From the NCBI GenBank assembly GCA_024516035.1, contig CM044958.1:7120362-7184361 (forward strand): 64,000 nt of DNA, in the 5' to 3' direction. The position numbers and the translations under genes were made by a program. Under the pieces are notes generated by a model. The model saw nothing but the letters and a program-made list of their open reading frames with translations. It was not told where the DNA came from and did not search any database. Shown here in pieces: positions 18,238-28,945 of this stretch (position 1 is the stretch's first letter; every line of letters starts with the position of its first letter). Source of the DNA: Bactericera cockerelli. Lineage: Eukaryota; Arthropoda; Insecta; Hemiptera; Triozidae.

Positions 18238-20950
18238 AGATAGATAGATAGATAGATAAATTTTATTTGTAATAAAATCAGATTTTGTTACAACGGTTGG
18301 CATTAAGACTATGAATAATTTCAAATGAGCTTAAAAATAAATAATATAAGAAAGAATAAAAAAATTAAATATTAAAAATAAAAATAACATCATGGCCCTT
18401 GCATTTTGTTAACAAAAATATAGTTAAAACAATTTATACTAACAAAGTTACTATTCAACTTAACATAATTATCATTAATTTATTCGTTTCTGATAAAAGA
18501 ACGAATCCTCAAAGCTGCCTGCACATAACCAAATATTTTACTTATATCCGATCTATTCTCTGTATTCAGGAGCGACGTAATTTCGTTATTATGAGCTTGT
18601 AGTAATGCTCTAATATAGACTTCCCTAAATTGTTCATATAAGGAACACTGTTTAAAAAAGTGATTCATAGATTCAAACTGCCCAAGCTCACAACTTGTAC
18701 ATACTTCATTCTGATCCCACTCATACATCATACCATTTAAATATATTTTAACCACTTTTCCTGCAAGACGTAGCTGTGCTATAGTCCTAAGTTTAATGAT
18801 GGGCATATTATTTAGAAGATATGTGGATGGAAATGCTACTCCAGGTTGATAGGTAGCCAACTGAAGTTTTAAATTATTCAAATGTCCTCCATAACTCGAG
18901 ACCTCTAAGCTTGCCCAGTCATCATTAATTAGTTCATTATAGAGTGTGCTATAGATATCTAACTTACGAGATTTTAATAATTCCAGACTTTGAGCTTCCC
19001 ATATATCTGTAAATCCTAACTGTACCAATTTTCTTTTTAACATTGTCACCCAATTATACTTTTGGACATTGCTGGACCTAAGATCTTGTTCTCTCAGTTG
19101 GTCATAACAGATTTTAGGGTATCGAGTTTGCGACATCGCCAGAAGTCGAGTCCACCATTCCACCATCTGCCTGAAAACATGGAAGGACAGCTTGGCCACG
19201 CCCATCTCCAGCCTGAGCATGTATCCGGGTGTGCATCTTGGTAGACAGTAGACTGACTTGAGCATCTGAGATTGACATTTCTCTATAACATCCACATATC
19301 TATAACCCCACACTTCCGCGCCATACAGCAACGTTGTCTTTACTATTGAATCATAAAGCTTCATTCTTGTGTTATGTGATTCTGCTTTCGAATTGCACAA
19401 GATGTTCTTCACATTCGCAAGAGCCAGCCGCCCCTTGGAGAGAGCCTGCTGTGAGGCCTTGTGAAAAACGCCATGGGATGAGAATAAGATCCCAAGGTAA
19501 CTGTAGTCACTGCACACCTCCAAGGTTCTGCCGCCATAGTGAAACACATCCGAACCAGAAACTTTTCCTCCTCGTCTGAAGATGACAACTTTGGACTTTG
19601 TTTCGTTTACTAACATTTTATTCTCTTGGCAGTAAGATGAAAGTAAATTTAGTTTTCTCTGGAGATCAACACGACTTGAACCCAGTAAAATCAAGTCATC
19701 AGCATAGAGAAGCAACAGTATATCCACCGCACTCGTCACACTCACCCCCTCCATTCCATGTCTTCTCATGTAGTCCTCCAGATCATTGATGAAAATGATA
19801 AAGTTCAGAGGAGATAGCGAGTCACCGGTTATAACTCCTTTTGTTATTTTAGACGCCTCGGTAAACTTATCCTCAACACGAATCTGGACTCGAGACTGCC
19901 CGTACAAAGTTTTGATTATAGTGATAACTTTTCCGGAAATACCAAACTCGAACATTTTCTTGAATAACAAGCCATGATCTACCTCTGAAAATGCTGACTT
20001 GAAGTCGACAAAGGCCACAAAAAGTTTTTTCTTCTTTATCAGATGTAGATTGATAATGCTGGCAAAAGTGAATAAATTGTCGACACAACCACGACTTGGC
20101 CTGAACCCAGCCTGTGCCTCCATTAGCAATCCATTATCCTCGCACCAACACAAACAACACTCTCTGACTTATCATGTGAGTGAACAATTTAAATGCATTG
20201 TTTAAAAGAGCGATAGTTCTATAATTTTCCGGGTCTGATGGATCTCCTTTTTTATGCAACATGAACATGTACGAGTGGGTCATAGAGTCTGGTACCTCTC
20301 CTTGATTAAAAATATAATTGAAAAAACTTAATAATCTTTCCTTCCATTCTATACCTAGAACTTTCAGGAATTCATTCAGGATAAGGTCAGGTCCTGGACT
20401 CTTATTATTGCGCAAATGCTTTATTCCCCTTTCAAGCTCTCCAGAAGTAAAGTTTAAGTCCGTAGATTCTCTCTGTACATCAATAAAAATAATGTCTGTC
20501 GCTACATTTACTTCACATTCAGGGTAAATCCTTTGTAAATAATTATTCCATGTTTGCAGTGACACTTGCTTGCATTTATTTTCTTTTTTCGGCCTGCACG
20601 ACTTAACGGCTTTCCAAAATTCACCAGCATTTTTAATGTTTGAAATTTTTTCTTTGAGTAAATTTTCATGAGACGTTTTTAGGGTGGAGCATAATTTAAA
20701 ATAATCTTTTTTATATTTTAGGTATTGTTGCATATCTTCCTCTTTATGTCTTCTTCTCCATTTTCTATGGAACTTTCGGAACAAAAATCTTAAATTTCTA
20801 CACTCAACAGTATACCACGGCTTTTTACTGTATCTTCCTTTAAAAATACTGACCTCTTTAACCAAGTCTAACTGATTGACGACATAATCAATTGTATTTT
20901 TCAGCACGCCATAAACATTGCATGGTTCAACTGTTCTCTTGTTGTGTTAA
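18238..20950 (-). mobile_element. 5'-truncated LINE with (TATC)n tail
   Basis: The coding part is at 18480-20945 on the minus strand. The 3' untranslated end runs to AATAAAATTTATCTATCTAT and a (TATC) tail at 18238-18258, marking the true 3' end. The 5' end is cut within the linker ahead of the reverse transcriptase, so no endonuclease domain remains; this is typical of incomplete target-primed reverse transcription. The clade is not assigned. Confidence 0.85.
18480..20945 (-). pseudogene. LINE reverse transcriptase, truncated and frameshifted
   Basis: Two overlapping frames form one protein. The upstream frame (20907 to 20134) carries the RT start: NNKSPGPD, MFMLHKKGDPSDPENYRTIA. The downstream frame (20153 to 18480, 557 codons) carries AGFRPSRGCVDN, the motif A aspartate in FVDFKSAFS (about residue 50), GDSLSPLNFIIFIND and YADD at about 150-153, then the thumb and a C-terminal CCHC-like knuckle CX2CX9HX4C. 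A single frameshift near 20145, at GTGTTGTTTGTG, joins them. The endonuclease is missing. The element is recent, with one lesion and no internal stops, but cannot mobilise itself. Confidence 0.9.
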
Positions 20951-21015
20951 AAGGGATGGGTAAAGACATTGTTCATAATAAAAGTGTCCGTATTACAGTG
21001 GTATAGTTATAAACA
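20951..21015. other. Flank of the truncated LINE
   Basis: Short AT-rich interval containing the LINE 5' junction; nothing recognisable. Confidence 0.4.
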
Positions 21016-21180
21016 TATCATCATCATAGGGTGGCGTCATCGTAAACTACCACTGTCTTTACAAGGAGGCTAATAATTGACAAGGGCCCCCAGAATCAAG
21101 CCAATGCTGGTGCTGGTGTACTCCTTGTTTATAGTACCCCAGCCAGACTGCTGGTCTACTTCCTGTTCATAGTTATAAAC
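21016..21180 (-). repeat. Dispersed repeat carrying one to two copies of a 38-bp unit
   Basis: On the minus strand GTAGACCAGCAGTCTGGCTG, GTACTATAAACAAGGAGTAC, GGGGGCCCTTGTCAATTATT, AGACAGTGGTAG and GACGCCACCCTATGATGATG match, in the same order, the plus-strand locus at 53049-53495, where the first unit has expanded to about eight copies. Confidence 0.75.
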
Positions 21181-22508
21181 ATATATCAACATTAAAACAT
21201 TTTAAAAAATTGAACAGTGTCGTCAGTAATAAACAAAGGCAGAAGCTTTTATAATATTCAGTCCGTTCATCTATGAGCCCTTATATTTTTAGTATACATA
21301 ATACAATCATAGCCCCTTCAGGAACTGTAGTACACAATGAAAATCATCACATATTTCTACAAGAACGAATGCATAATCATTATGATTGACATGGTAAATA
21401 AACTCAATCTCTTTAGATACTGAAAGAGAGCCTCTATAAATCCCATTTAAGTCCGGTTTATGTTGTTGCAGTACTCCCAAAACATTTTCCCAACTCGTAT
21501 AGTAATAGAAGTAAAAACCTTGATAAATGTACCTATTCAAATAAATAAATATGTATATTCATTTATTTATGTTCGAATGGTTTCTTTTTCTCAATAACTA
21601 CCACAATCGATAATTCTGCTATTTTAGCGTTTCTGGAGGGTTTCTGGTCTATTTGCGCCTTAGATATTAACAACAGAGGGATAGTTTCTTGTTAACAATA
21701 GTTTTCAGTGTTCTTTGTATAATCTCTAAGATTTCGCAATACACCAGAGAGATCAAAACTAATTTCCCTTCTTTCCTCACGAAGATACATAAATCTCTTC
21801 CCTCAATTGTCCTCATTACTCTTCCTGACAATACGGAAAATCCTGACCCTAACACAACTGTCATTTGCCCCGTCTGAAATGATTTTCATTACAATGAATG
21901 ACTCCGCTCTTCTCCTCCATCTTTTTTTCACCTCTTCCTCCTCTATTTTCTCCTTCTACTCCTTGTTTTCTTACTCCTCTTCCTACTCTTTATAATAGTG
22001 ATGTATTATGTATTTTAATTTTTTTGTAAAATAAAGTAAAACAAGTTCAAATTCTCCTTCTCCTTCTCCTTCCCCTCCTGAGAAATTTAATTATTCTAAC
22101 TCAATGATATTTGATATTTCCTTGCCATGTTTGTTTGTAATTGTATTATTGTAAGGACAATAATTGAATTGCACAAAAGGTTATTGCAACATTTGTGCAT
22201 TCTTTGAGATTCTATTGTTGTGCGTCAGTGATGCTTGGTTTTCAGAATGTCTGTTTTGAAGAGATAGTTGGTTTGGGGTAAGATATTGTGTTTCTTTTCT
22301 TATTCATAACTTTATTTGCATAGTTTCTAATATTCCATTGACAATATGTTATTTTATATACGTAATTTCATACTATGTATAAGGTCTCAGGAATATCTTA
22401 TTCGAGTATGTATAATGTACGATGTACATAGTAATAGCTTTACACAACTCTTGGTAAAACAGATAAAAACTCTTTCTAAATACTGGAAACGTGATAAATA
22501 TAACGTTA
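21181..22508. other. No recognisable gene
   Basis: AT-rich with small frames (60-77 codons) and a short pyrimidine patch at 21900-21995. No domain or RNA gene recognised. Confidence 0.45.
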
Positions 22509-22756
22509 TCTATACTTATAAAAGAGAGTTTCACTCACTGACTGACTGACTCACTCACTCACTGATTCATCACTGTTTCTCCGAACTGGTAAGTCTTAGG
22601 AAGCTGAAATTTGGTAGGTAGCTTTGTCTTATAGTCTAGATGTGCAATAAGACGGGATTTTTCGAAATTCCCACTACAACACCTGCCATTGGCGAAAAAG
22701 GATTTTTTGCTTTCACGGCCATGCCTCGGCCCGCAAAGCGGGCGACAGCCCGCTAG
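22509..22756 (+). mobile_element. Short non-autonomous Helitron-like element, intact ends
   Basis: Inserted between A (22508) and T (22757). Starts TCTATACTTATAAAAGAGAG, includes a (TCAC/TGAC) patch, AGCTGAAATTTGGTAGGTAG and CTTATAGTCTAGATGTGCAA, and ends GCGGGCGACAGCCCGCTAG: 6-bp hairpin stem then CTAG. It has every expected Helitron end feature and is the best-preserved of four copies. Confidence 0.85.
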
Positions 22757-23290
22757 TGATTAAATATAATCGATATTTATAACGTCGGAGTCTCAAAAAA
22801 GGCAAAAATTAGTATGTCGAGGTTGTGTATAATGTGTTATCACTATTGTATTTAACACAAAACAGGTAAGATGATAAATTTATTTTTTGTTACACTGTTT
22901 CAAAACTTTGTATCCTAGGTATTTTGGGACACCCTGTATAACATGAATAATAAGTATAATAACAGTAATGAAAATTAGATTTAGTTTTCAACTGTCTCAT
23001 ATTCCTGTTCTCGTCTATTTCAAAATTTAAAGAAGTTATTCCAATTCTCATTACTCACGATGACGGGATTCCCCATGGAGAATCGGAGACACTGACTTCT
23101 TATCAAGTCATGGGGAAAATCGAGTTTTACATATTTTTTTTATCTAATAATCTATGTACTTTATTACTTTTCGCCAATACAAAACTGCTTTTGTGAAATT
23201 CAACACCGCCATAGTACATTGTTTGAGTCCCAAGTTCGGCAAATATCAATTTATTAATGTAATTCTGGCAATCTTACATTATTTATTATA
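22757..23290. other. No gene; one mariner-type end fragment
   Basis: ATTTTGGGACACCCTGTATA at 22920-22939 matches the ACAGGGTGTCCCAAAA type of end seen in mariner-like elements, but no partner end was found. The rest is unassigned. Confidence 0.45.
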
Positions 23291-24174
23291 CAGGGTGAGC
23301 ATAAAGTCTCACCCCACCCCCCGTATCTCGAGAATGGCTAAAAATACAAGAAAACGCAAAAACCCGTATTCCTTAATTTTTAGGGGGATTAATTTTCAGC
23401 CAAAAAAAATTTGCCTACACGGCCCCAGTCAGGCTGGGCATGGTCCAACTTTAAAATCTTAAATAGAATAGTATGACTTGTGGCATATTGTTTTAAAGGT
23501 CTCATAGAGAGAAGTTCATTACAACAAATTTCAGTGAACTACAACTTACCGTTCTTGAGATACAGGGTCGAACGTCCTGCGTGATATCCATATATTTTGA
23601 CCTATAACTCGTTAACCGTAAATTATAGAAAAATGAAATTTGTTGATAATAACTCCTTTTGACAAGCCCTTTCGAAAAAATTAGAACTCGACATGCTCTG
23701 TTGATATTAGTTTCTGGTCGGTTTCGTCAGCCACCGGGACGAAAAGTCCGAAAAAATTTAACGAAAAAACAAATCCAGTTTTAACTCGTTCGAAAGTTCT
23801 TGCCATAAGGAGTTATTATCAATAAATTTCATTTTTCTGGAATTTACGGTCAACGAGTTATAGGTCAAAATATATGGATATTACGCAGGACGTCCGACCC
23901 TATATCTCGAGAACGGTAAGTTGTAGCTCACTGAAATTTGTTGTAATGAACTTCTTTCTATGAGACCTTTAAAACAATATGCCACAAGACATACCATTCA
24001 ATTTAAGATTTTAAAGTTGGTCCACGCCCAGCCTGACTTGGACCATGTAGGTAAAAATTTTTTGGCTGAAAATTAATCCCCCTAAAAATTAAGGAATACG
24101 GGTTTTTGCGTTTTCTTGTATTTTCAGCCATTCTCGAGATACGGGGGGTGGGGTGAGACTTTATGCTCACCCTG
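23291..24174. mobile_element. 884-bp foldback element with ~400-bp arms, TA target
   Basis: Ends CAGGGTGAGCATAAAGTCTC and GAGACTTTATGCTCACCCTG, flanked on each side by TATA, suggesting TA (or TATA) target duplication as in Tc1/mariner. The two arms remain alignable for about 400 bp (CTCGAGAATGGCTAAAAATA near one end; TGATAATAACTCCTT near the inner end). A unique spacer of about 80 bp, with GGTCGGTTTCGTCAGCCACC, separates them. No transposase is present. Confidence 0.85.
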
Positions 24175-24322
24175 TATATGTATATCTTTTGTTAATATTC
24201 TTCAAATTTAATCAAACTTTCTTTTATTTCATCTACACCTTTTCGGTTTGACCAAACTAGTTCATTCAGGTCGAAAAATTCAGTTTCATGTCGGTACAAA
24301 CTTGTTTTTTTTTAGTACAATA
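24175..24322. other. Short unassigned interval
   Basis: Left flank of the tandem Helitron locus. Confidence 0.4.
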
Positions 24323-24358
24323 CTAGTGGGTTACACCCGCCGCTTCGCCAGCCCATCA

Positions 24359-24485
24359 AACACACACACCAACGACACACACCACACCCACCCAACCACC
24401 CACCCACACCACACACACACACACCACACACCACACATACCACACCACACACACACCACACACCACACACCACACACCACACACA

Positions 24486-24516
<31 letters not shown>

Positions 24517-24540
24517 CACCACACACACACACCACACACA

Positions 24541-24587
<47 letters not shown>

Positions 24588-24605
24588 ACACACACACACC
24601 ACACA

Positions 24606-24636
<31 letters not shown>

Positions 24637-24800
24637 CCACACCACACACACACACCACACACACACACCCACACACACACCACACACACACACACAACAC
24701 ACACCACACACACACACACCACACCCATACACACACACACCACACACACACACCACACACACACACCACACACACACACACCACACACACACACACACAA
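24359..24800. repeat. Compound (CA)n / CACACC microsatellite
   Basis: About 440 bp of CA dinucleotides interrupted by ACC steps. The long His/Thr and Cys/Val frames in all readings are artefacts of the repeat. Confidence 0.97.
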
Positions 24801-25224
24801 AATGTCATTTAGGTTTGAAAAAAAACCTGAATATTTTTTGTTGCCCATCTATTTTCTGGCCTTCCCCGGCGTAGCTCAAGAATGGCTCATCAGAATTTCG
24901 CGATCAATATGTCAAATGAAAGCCTAAACCCTTGCCTAAAACTTTCTCGCTCTGAGTTGATAGGTCGTCACTTCAAATTTCGAGAAAAAATGTCATTTAG
25001 GTCAAAAAACGTGAATATTTTACATGTTACCCATCCATTTTTTTACCTTACCCGGCGTAGCTCAAGAACGGCTCATCAGAAATTCGCGATCGATATGTCA
25101 ATTGAAAGCTCAAACCCTTGCCTAAAACTTTCTCGCTTTGAGTTGATAGGTCGTCGCGACAAATTTCGAGAAAAAATGTCATTTATGTCAAAAAACGTGC
25201 ATTTTTTTTGCGTCACCCATCCAT
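24800..25224. repeat. 182-bp internal units of the Helitron-like element
   Basis: GGCGTAGCTCAAGAATGGCT to the next GGCGTAGCTCAAGAACGGCT is about 182 bp; both units contain TTGCCTAAAACTTTCTCGCT and GAGTTGATAGGTCGTC. A partial unit precedes them, and (CA)n replaces the missing part. The plus-strand frames are shadows of this repeat. Confidence 0.85.
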
Positions 25225-25370
25225 TTTTATCCTTACTCATTGTAGCTTAACCTCAGGGAGATATAATCTAGCCTAGAAGAATTTCCTGATCCAAGCGGAC
25301 CTATGTGCAAAATTTCAGGTTTCTCGGTCAAACGGTGTGGATTTGTATAAAGAACATACATACATACATG

Positions 25371-28300
25371 ATTCAGGATTTCATCGCTCCGATGTTTCCT
25401 CATCTACAATGGTTGTACAATTTCTGGCACGTCGATGATTGGCAAGGCCTGCTGCTGACTTGAAGTTTCTATTGCATGGACACAGGAATGAATTGGTATT
25501 TTCTGGGGTAGGTGTCATGGTTGTTGTAGGTTGTGTTCCTATGTTTGCTTGTTCTTGGTTTCTGCTCGAGGTAATTCTTGTTTTGATAGGTCTGTATATG
25601 TTGTTTGCCACATTTGATTCTTCTGGGTGTTTATTACGTAGGTGGCTACTAAGTCCAGACTTGCTTTTGGCTGAAAATGGACAGTGTGGACATATCATAT
25701 CTGTCGATTGGGTAGTATTGGTCGTAGCTTCTAGTTGTTCTTTGTGTTTTTGGCTTAAATGCGATTGGACATACTGTCTTCCAGTTCGCCCCTCTCGAAG
25801 AAAAGGGCACAGAGGACAGGACCACCTGTAGTTTTCTTCTTCGTTGTGTTTTTTCTGTCTGTCTTGTTGTTTCATATGTATTGTCGTTTTGTTGTTTTCA
25901 TTTACTATTTCTTTTATTTTTTGTCTCCAAAGGTCCCGGTCTGCTGCCAGGTCACGCCATTTGTTGATGTCAATCCGTAGTGTCTTCAGGTCATCTTTTA
26001 CAGTGTCATGCCATCTTTTCTTAGGTTTGCACCGAGCTCTGTTGCCGTTCTTAAGTTCTGAGAATGCTATTTGCTGAGGAACTCTGTCTGTACACATTCT
26101 GCTCAAGTGTCCAGCCCATCTTAGCCGGCGGATTCTGATCATGTCAGTTATGTTTAGTGTTCCAGCTTTTGTCAGAACTTCTTCGTTTGGAACTCTGTCT
26201 TGCCATTTGATTTTCAGGATGGATCTCAAGCAGCGCAGATGGAAGCTGTTTAATCTCTTATTGTGTCTTTGTAGTAGAGTCCATGTCTCTGAGGAATATA
26301 GTAAAGTACTGAGCACGATGGTATTATATATCATTAATTTAGTTTCAAGTTTTAAATCATGCGTTTTCCAGACTCTTGAGTTAAGACTTCCAAAAGCTCT
26401 GCTGGCTCCACTTATGCGAAGATCTATTTCGTCATTACAGTCACTATTTTTACTTATGATGGTCCCAAGATATTTAAAGGTGGATACATTTTCTAGTTTT
26501 GAGTCATCTATAAATATATCGTTTTCAACAGAGTTTACAAACATACATTTTGTTTTCCCTTTGTTTACTTCTAGTCCAAATTTCCGTGCTGTTGTAACAA
26601 AGAGGGTTAGAAGTTCTTGCAAATCTTCTGAGGATTCAGCCACAAGGGCACAATTGTCTGCAAACATTAGATCTTGTATTGTTTTAAGGGTTGTTTTTGT
26701 TTTACTTTGGAGACCTCTTCTAGAAAACATGTTAGAATCAGTACGAAAAACAATTTTTACTCCGGTATTGGTTGAGTCTTTCATTTTCTTTACAATGGCA
26801 TGCATATAAAGTAAGAAGAGAAGAGGTGCAAGGACACATCCTTGTTTTACTCCAGTTTTGACTTCAAATTCTTGAGCTTTGGACATTTCAATCATGACTG
26901 TTGCAAAGGTTCCACTGTACATAGATTTTAATAGTGCAAGTGTGGTCGGTGGACATTTAATGTTTTCAAGCATTTTAAATAACATTTCACGATTCACAGA
27001 ATCAAATGCTTTGCTGATATCAATGAATGCAATACAAAGTGTGTTGTTTTGTTCTATTGTTTTCTCTACCAGCTGTCGTGTTGTGAAAGTCATATCGGCA
27101 GTTGACTTGTTTTTCCTGAATCCGCATTGTGTGTCAAACAGTATATTTTCCATGTGCTGTGATAGGCGATGGTAAATTATTCTTGATAGGATTTTGCTAG
27201 CAACAGATAGCAAAGAAATTCCTCGGTAATTATCACATTTTGCTTTTGAGCCTTTTTTGTATATTGGTATAACTGTGGCATTTTTCCAGTCTTGAGGGAC
27301 TGCTTTTTCTTTCCAAATTTGAGTGAGCAGCTTGGAGAGCATAGATACAGTAATGTCTTCTCCAGCTTTAAACATTTCGGATGTAATATTGTCCTCTCCT
27401 GGGCTTTTATTGTTTTTCATTGCTGATATGGCTTCTTGAATCTCTCGGTCTGTTGGGGCTTCATCGCAGATATTGTTGTTGTTTTCTACAAAAAGTGATA
27501 TTGCATTAGTGTCAACTGGATTTTCCTGGTTGTAAACTCCTTCAAAATGTTCTTTCCATCTTTTTAGTTGGTCAGTCTTGTTATGTAGTGGGGTGTTGTA
27601 AGCATCTTCAACTATATTGAGTGGTTTGAGTTTAGGGCCGACGAAGGAACGTATGCTTTTGTACAAGTTGTATGTATCTCCGTTGTTACTGAATTCCTGC
27701 ATTTCCTTGGTTTTGTCTGTCCACCATTTTTCTTTAATTTCTCTAATTAGTTTTTGACTTTCTGCTCGTTTTGATGTATAGTATAGTTTGTTATTTTCAT
27801 TAGGTTGTCTTAGATAGTTCTGATATGCTTTACTTTTTAGGTCTAATATGCTGCTAATTTCTGCTGAGTTTTCGTCATACCAGTCTCTTCTTTCATTTCG
27901 TCTTTTTGGTAGAGTTTCTTTCGCGGTTTCTATGAAAGCCTCTTTGAGTTGTTTCCACATTTCTTCCACATTCGAGTCATCAAGATTTGTTTTGCTTCTC
28001 AATGATGTTTTAAATTTATGTTGATAGTTTTCGTCTTTGAGGATTGAAGTTTGAAAACGGATGTTGGATGATTTCTTGGGTTTATGAAATTTTTTGACAG
28101 TCCACTTGAATTCAGCTTTTAGTAGTCTATGATCGGTGTCACAGCAGGCACCTCTCATCACGCGACAACGGAGTACATTTTTAAAGTCTTTAGATCTCAC
28201 AAGAAAGTAATCTAGAGTGTGCCATTTATTTGACCGAGGATGTTTCCATGTTGTCTTATATTTTTGTTTCAGGTAGAACATGGTGTTTACGATGGTAAGT

Positions 28301-28890
28301 TGTTTTTCCATGCAAAACTGCAAAAGCATGTGTCCATTTTCATTTTTGTTTCCTAATCCATGTTTTCCCAGTATACCTTTCCAGAGGGTATGGTCTTGTC
28401 CTACTCTGGCGTTGAAATCGCCAGCTATGATTAGTTTCTGGTTATTTGGTGTACTATCTACAATTTGTCTCAGGTTGGCATAGAAATTTTCTTTGTCGAT
28501 ATCACTGCTAGGAATCGTTGGTGCATAACAGCTTATAAATAATGTTTTGCTGTCTTTCTCATTTATGGTGACATGCATGAGACGGTCACTCACACAAACT
28601 GGGTTACTAATAGTTCCATTCGTCAAAAGTTTCGTTTTGCAGCAGATTGCTACTCCATAGTGATTTGGTTCGTCGGTTTTGCAACCTGACCATAGGTAAC
28701 TATAACCCTCTTTTACTTCATCTAGTTGTCCGCTTTCTTTCAGGTGTGTTTCTTGGATGGCTGCTATGTCTATGTTGTAAGTTTTCATTTCTCTTGCAAT
28801 GATTGCTGTCCTTCTAGGTGTGGTGACTGTTGACTTTGATTTTGAATCAAGTAGAGTTCTGACATTCCATGTTGCCATTTTTAATTTTTA
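25371..28890 (-). mobile_element. Near-complete APE-type LINE inserted in a Helitron
   Basis: A 3.52-kb insertion into the (CATA)n stretch of the Helitron-like element; the sister copy lacks it, which gives the empty site. It is nearly all coding: about 12 bp precede the first ATG and about 7 bp follow the stop before the CATGTATGTATG repeat. A very short 3' end with a tandem repeat tail resembles RTE-type elements, but clade assignment needs a tree. A target duplication is hidden by the CATA repeat. Confidence 0.85.
25381..28878 (-). CDS. LINE polyprotein: endonuclease, reverse transcriptase, zinc fingers
   Basis: 1165 codons without a stop. Residues 1-265: AP-like endonuclease with N5 (WNVRTLL), E43 (QETHL), GDFNARVG, WHTLDYFLVR and DTDH at the end; it nicks target DNA. 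Residues about 480-830: reverse transcriptase, with NNKSPGEDNI, VIPIYKKGSK, YRGISLLS, GFRKNKSTAD, motif A FIDISKAFDS, GVKQGCVLAPLLF and motif C. Motif C reads FADN (N742, codon AAT at 26653-26655) instead of FADD, loss of a metal-binding aspartate by one base change. Residues about 1020-1160: three C2H2-like fingers (CPLCPF..HLSQKH, CPHCPF..HLRNKH, CPCNRNF..HRRARNC), probably for RNA or DNA binding. The start at M1 lies only three residues before the endonuclease core, so some N-terminal sequence may be lost. Long plus-strand frames here are shadows. Confidence 0.93.
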   Translation of the reverse strand: MATWNVRTLLDSKSKSTVTTPRRTAIIAREMKTYNIDIAAIQETHLKESGQLDEVKEGYSYLWSGCKTDEPNHYGVAICCKTKLLTNGTISNPVCVSDRLMHVTINEKDSKTLFISCYAPTIPSSDIDKENFYANLRQIVDSTPNNQKLIIAGDFNARVGQDHTLWKGILGKHGLGNKNENGHMLLQFCMEKQLTIVNTMFYLKQKYKTTWKHPRSNKWHTLDYFLVRSKDFKNVLRCRVMRGACCDTDHRLLKAEFKWTVKKFHKPKKSSNIRFQTSILKDENYQHKFKTSLRSKTNLDDSNVEEMWKQLKEAFIETAKETLPKRRNERRDWYDENSAEISSILDLKSKAYQNYLRQPNENNKLYYTSKRAESQKLIREIKEKWWTDKTKEMQEFSNNGDTYNLYKSIRSFVGPKLKPLNIVEDAYNTPLHNKTDQLKRWKEHFEGVYNQENPVDTNAISLFVENNNNICDEAPTDREIQEAISAMKNNKSPGEDNITSEMFKAGEDITVSMLSKLLTQIWKEKAVPQDWKNATVIPIYKKGSKAKCDNYRGISLLSVASKILSRIIYHRLSQHMENILFDTQCGFRKNKSTADMTFTTRQLVEKTIEQNNTLCIAFIDISKAFDSVNREMLFKMLENIKCPPTTLALLKSMYSGTFATVMIEMSKAQEFEVKTGVKQGCVLAPLLFLLYMHAIVKKMKDSTNTGVKIVFRTDSNMFSRRGLQSKTKTTLKTIQDLMFADNCALVAESSEDLQELLTLFVTTARKFGLEVNKGKTKCMFVNSVENDIFIDDSKLENVSTFKYLGTIISKNSDCNDEIDLRISGASRAFGSLNSRVWKTHDLKLETKLMIYNTIVLSTLLYSSETWTLLQRHNKRLNSFHLRCLRSILKIKWQDRVPNEEVLTKAGTLNITDMIRIRRLRWAGHLSRMCTDRVPQQIAFSELKNGNRARCKPKKRWHDTVKDDLKTLRIDINKWRDLAADRDLWRQKIKEIVNENNKTTIHMKQQDRQKKHNEEENYRWSCPLCPFLREGRTGRQYVQSHLSQKHKEQLEATTNTTQSTDMICPHCPFSAKSKSGLSSHLRNKHPEESNVANNIYRPIKTRITSSRNQEQANIGTQPTTTMTPTPENTNSFLCPCNRNFKSAAGLANHRRARNCTTIVDEETSER

Positions 28891-28945
28891 CATACATACA
28901 CACATACATACACACATACAGACAGCTTTCTTTTATAGATATAGA

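Larger units (their letters stand above)
24323..28945 (-). mobile_element. Helitron-like element, downstream tandem copy, split by a LINE
   Basis: Minus strand: starts TCTATATCTATAAAAGAAAG at 28945 and ends at 24323 in CTAG followed by T. The 3' hairpin GCGGGT-GTA-ACCCAC has one change from its sister. The interior has a CA/CACC microsatellite (24359-24800) and two and a third copies of a 182-bp unit (24861-25043, 25044-25224, partial 24800-24860). A LINE occupies 25371-28890, so the element itself is about 1.1 kb. No Rep or helicase is encoded. Its start lies directly against the CTAG end of the upstream copy, making a head-to-tail tandem. Confidence 0.85.

Noticed and set aside
24359..24874. 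Long His/Thr-rich plus frame and Cys/Val-rich minus frames
   Set aside because: They are readings of a (CA)n/CACACC microsatellite inside the Helitron-like element and recur at 28881-29419 for the same reason.
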